8,092 bases of DNA from Burkholderiales bacterium (GTDB lineage Bacteria > Pseudomonadota > Gammaproteobacteria > Burkholderiales > Burkholderiaceae_C). This document shows, piece after piece, positions 5,851-8,092 of the stretch. The first letter of the stretch is position 1. The number at the start of each line of letters is the position of its first letter. The position numbers and the translations under genes are program-made. The stretch covers positions 1 to 8,092 of the forward strand of contig SBFU01000355.1 in the NCBI GenBank assembly GCA_006227785.1. The letters run 5' to 3'. The notes beneath the pieces are model-generated. The model ran no database searches. It was not told the origin of the DNA and saw nothing but the letters and a program-made list of their open reading frames with translations.

Positions 5851-7176
5851 ATGGAACTGAACCACACCCACGACCCGCAGGCCCGCAGCTGGCTGGACTC
5901 AGCCAATGGGCCGGACAACGACTTCCCGATCCAGAACCTGCCTTTCGGCGTGTTCCGGCGCCGGGGCTCGGGCGAGACCTTCCGCGGTGGCGTGGCCATT
6001 GGCAACCAGGTGATCGACCTGACGGCCGTGACGGCGTCGGGCACCCTGGACGGTCTGGCTGCAGACGCCGCCCATGCCGCGTCGCAACCCGCGCTCAACG
6101 CCTTGCTGGCCATGGGCCCAGCCGCCTGGAGCGCCCTGCGCCACGCGCTGTTCGATGCCCTCAGTGCCGGAGCCAGCGGACCGCGCACAGACGCGCTGCG
6201 CGCCAGCCTGGTGCCGCAGGACGACGTGGAGCATTCGGTGCCCACGCGCATCGGCGACTACACCGACTTCTACACCTCGATCCACCACGCCCGCAATGTG
6301 GGCCGGGTGATCCGGCCGGACGACCCGCTGACACCCAACTTCCAGTGGTTGCCGATCGCCTACCACGGCCGTGCATCCAGCGTGGTGGTCAGCGGCACGC
6401 CTTTTCACCGGCCCATGGGTCAGGCCATGCCGCCGGGCAGTTCGTCGCCGGTTTACGGTCCCTGCGCTCGATTGGACTATGAGCTGGAGATGGGCTTCTA
6501 CGTCGGACCGGGCAATGCGCTGGGCCAGCGCGTACCACTCGATCGGGCCGAACAACACATTTTCGGCATGTGCCTGCTCAACGACTGGTCGGCGCGCGAC
6601 CACCAGTTCTGGGAGATGGCCCCGCTGGGCCCTTTCCTGGGCAAGAACTTCTGCACCTCGGTGTCGCCATGGATCGTGACCATGGAGGCACTGGCCCCGT
6701 TCCGGGTGCCATTCAGCCGACCCGCGGACGAGCCCCAGCCCCTGCCGTACCTGGACGGCGCCGCCAACCGGGCGCAAGGCGGTGTCGATGTCCGGCTGGA
6801 GGTCCTGCTGGAGACGGCGCAGCACCGCGCCCGGGAGCTGGCTCCGGCACGCCTGTCTGCCACCAGCTTCCGGCACCAGTACTGGACCCCGGCCCAGATG
6901 CTCACCCAGCACACGGTCGGCGGCTGCAACCTGCAACCCGGTGACCTGCTGGGCACCGGCACCATCTCGGGTCCGACCCCGGAGGAGGCGGGTGCCATGG
7001 TCGAACTCAGCCTGGGCGGCAGCCGGGCCATTCCCATCGAAGGGACTGACGAACAGCGCCGCTTTCTCGAGGACGGTGACCGCGTCATCCTGCGCGGCTG
7101 GTGCGAGCGCCCCGGCGTCACGCGCATCGGTTTCGGCACCTGCGAGGGCGAAGTTCTGCCGATCAACCCAGGCTGA
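5851..7176 (+). CDS. fahA: Fumarylacetoacetase
   Basis: Hydrolyses 4-fumarylacetoacetate to fumarate and acetoacetate (EC 3.7.1.2), the last step of tyrosine/homogentisate degradation, in the cytoplasm. It has 441 residues, slightly longer than the mammalian enzyme. An N-terminal SH3-like domain (about 20-130, from DNDFPIQNLPFGVF) precedes the catalytic domain. Active-site residues are all present by comparison with mouse FAH: Asp139 and Tyr141 in DYTDFY, His146 in SIHHARNVG (His133 in mouse), Glu211 and Glu213 in DYELEMG, Asp245 in NDWSARD, Gln252, and Lys265 in LGPFLGKNF; the GTISGPTPEEAG loop near 370 follows. The set matches true fumarylacetoacetase and not the shorter FAH-fold hydratases. 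It lies 189 bases after the cyclase gene across the REP pair, so shared transcription is uncertain. Homogentisate dioxygenase, its usual neighbour, is not on the upstream side here. Its product acetoacetate is the substrate of the synthetase at the left edge. Confidence 0.95.
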   Translation: MELNHTHDPQARSWLDSANGPDNDFPIQNLPFGVFRRRGSGETFRGGVAIGNQVIDLTAVTASGTLDGLAADAAHAASQPALNALLAMGPAAWSALRHALFDALSAGASGPRTDALRASLVPQDDVEHSVPTRIGDYTDFYTSIHHARNVGRVIRPDDPLTPNFQWLPIAYHGRASSVVVSGTPFHRPMGQAMPPGSSSPVYGPCARLDYELEMGFYVGPGNALGQRVPLDRAEQHIFGMCLLNDWSARDHQFWEMAPLGPFLGKNFCTSVSPWIVTMEALAPFRVPFSRPADEPQPLPYLDGAANRAQGGVDVRLEVLLETAQHRARELAPARLSATSFRHQYWTPAQMLTQHTVGGCNLQPGDLLGTGTISGPTPEEAGAMVELSLGGSRAIPIEGTDEQRRFLEDGDRVILRGWCERPGVTRIGFGTCEGEVLPINPG

Positions 7177-7205
7177 GAACCGGCCCTTTGTCCTTGTCTC
7201 GCACC

Positions 7206-7221
7206 GGATCGGTGGATCGGT
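7206..7221 (+). repeat. Tandem 8-base direct repeat upstream of the permease
   Basis: GGATCGGT occurs twice without a gap, and the second copy runs into an imperfect palindrome GGATCGGTCC. It sits about 50 bases before the permease start, just upstream of a CACAAT (7233-7238) that could be a -10 element. It may be a regulator site or chance. Confidence 0.3.
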
Positions 7222-7258
7222 CCGTTTGCGCGCACAATCCCGGCCCATCGACAACGAG

Positions 7259-7264
7259 AAGGAG
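7259..7264 (+). promoter_or_regulatory. Ribosome binding site of the permease
   Basis: A strong AAGGAG with 5 bases to ATG 7270, which fixes the start. Confidence 0.75.
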
Positions 7265-7269
7265 AAAAC

Positions 7270-8092
7270 ATGGGCATGTTCGACTGGACAGAAAAACCGG
7301 CCTCGACGCTGGCCGAAGGCGGCGTCATCGGGCCCGATGAGCGCCTGCCCTGGGCGCAGACCGGCGTCATGGGTGTTCAGCACCTGATCGCCATGTTCGG
7401 CGCCACGGTGCTGGCGCCCATCCTGATGGGCTTCGACCCCAACGTCGCCATCCTGATGAGCGGCATCGGCACGCTGATCTTCTTTGTCATGACCGGCGGC
7501 AAGGTGCCCAGCTACCTGGGGTCCAGCTTTGCCTTCATCGGCGTGGTGATCGCGGCCAGCGGTTACGGCGGCCAGGGGCCGAACGCCAACATCGGTGTGG
7601 CGCTGGGCGGCATCATCGCCTGCGGCCTGCTCTACTTCATCATCGGCGCCATCGTGCAGGCCGTCGGCACCGGCTGGATCGAGCGCTTCATGCCCCCGGT
7701 GGTCACCGGTTCGGTGGTGGCGGTGATCGGGCTGAACCTGGCCCACATCCCGGTCAAGAACATGGCGCCCACCGGCTTCGACGCGTGGATGCAGGCCATC
7801 ACCTTCGTCAGCGTGGCGCTGGTGGCCGTGTTCACCAAGGGCATGGTCCAGCGCCTGCTCATCCTGATGGGCCTGATCGTCGCCAGCGTGATCTACGCCG
7901 TGCTGACCAACGGGCTGGGCATGGGCAAGCCGCTGGACCTCTCGGGCATCGCCAGTGCCGCCTGGTTCGGCATGCCCAACTTCAGCGCGCCGGTCTTCAG
8001 CGGCAACGCCATGCTGCTGATCGCGCCGGTGGCCATCATCCTGGTGGCCGAGAACCTGGGCCACATCAAGGCGGTCACCGCCATGACCGGCA
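7270..8092 (+). CDS. rutG: NCS2-family pyrimidine (uracil) permease, RutG-like, N-terminal part (runs off right edge)
   Basis: Inner-membrane nucleobase:proton symporter of the UraA/xanthine permease family (SLC23 type). 274 of about 440 residues are visible, and the end lies outside the window. From memory the sequence follows E. coli RutG closely: GVIGPDERLPWAQTGVMGVQ (18-37), MFGATVLAPILMG (42-54), MSGIGTLIFF and GGKVPSYLGSSFAF (76-89), ALGGIIACGL (111-120), WIERFMPPVVTG (136-147) and VAENLGHIKAV (259-269). His39 in VQH and Glu261 in AENLGH match substrate/proton residues of UraA. At least six hydrophobic segments are present. It starts 93 bases after fahA with its own strong ribosome binding site. 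No other rut or pyrimidine-catabolism gene is in the window, so the substrate (uracil, thymine or another purine/pyrimidine) stays open. Confidence 0.92.
   Translation, partial: MGMFDWTEKPASTLAEGGVIGPDERLPWAQTGVMGVQHLIAMFGATVLAPILMGFDPNVAILMSGIGTLIFFVMTGGKVPSYLGSSFAFIGVVIAASGYGGQGPNANIGVALGGIIACGLLYFIIGAIVQAVGTGWIERFMPPVVTGSVVAVIGLNLAHIPVKNMAPTGFDAWMQAITFVSVALVAVFTKGMVQRLLILMGLIVASVIYAVLTNGLGMGKPLDLSGIASAAWFGMPNFSAPVFSGNAMLLIAPVAIILVAENLGHIKAVTAMTG

Noticed and set aside
5899..8064. A 721-codon open frame on the minus strand opposite fahA and the permease
   Set aside because: Its composition (His, Gln, Asp, Gly and Arg rich, no domain) is that of an antisense shadow in high-GC coding DNA. 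Both plus-strand genes under it have full, recognisable motifs.

Overview
The window is GC-rich, densely packed bacterial DNA. Its gene types, codon use and GGAG-type ribosome binding sites suggest a betaproteobacterium of the order Burkholderiales, most like the Comamonadaceae (for example Hydrogenophaga or Acidovorax relatives). That placement is inferred from recognition only, not from a search.

Layout. At the left edge (1-889, minus strand) lies the N-terminal part of an acetoacetyl-CoA synthetase that starts with GTG and runs out of the window. A 155-base divergent intergenic region follows. It holds two copies of a 16-base imperfect palindrome, 21 bases apart, just in front of a TetR-family regulator (1045-1755, plus). 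Then comes a tight plus-strand series: a complete tripartite TRAP transporter (binding protein 1792-2865, small membrane subunit 2881-3483, large membrane subunit 3480-4796, the last two overlapping by ATGA), and a metal-dependent hydrolase of the cyclase/kynurenine formamidase/isatin hydrolase fold (4855-5661). A 189-base gap carries an inverted pair of REP-like repeats. After it come fumarylacetoacetase (5851-7176) and, at the right edge, the first 274 residues of an NCS2 pyrimidine permease very like RutG (7270-8092, partial).

How the genes may work together. Fumarylacetoacetase releases fumarate plus acetoacetate, and acetoacetyl-CoA synthetase activates acetoacetate to acetoacetyl-CoA, so the two flanking enzymes are consecutive in chemistry. 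Between them sit an importer for a small, probably acidic, solute and a hydrolase likely to open a ring or cleave an amide or lactam of that solute, behind a regulator whose apparent operators could control both directions. No homogentisate dioxygenase, maleylacetoacetate isomerase or 4-hydroxyphenylpyruvate dioxygenase is in the window. The module may therefore be ordinary tyrosine/homogentisate catabolism split across the genome, or a dedicated route for an unidentified compound. The permease is probably a separate unit.

The points most worth following are the twin operator, the TRAP binding protein that has Ser where the family's ligand-binding Arg normally sits, the TRAP-cyclase pairing of unknown substrate, and the REP hairpin between the cyclase gene and fahA. 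No stretch over 300 bases lacks a gene, and I see no RNA gene, CRISPR array, insertion sequence or phage gene.
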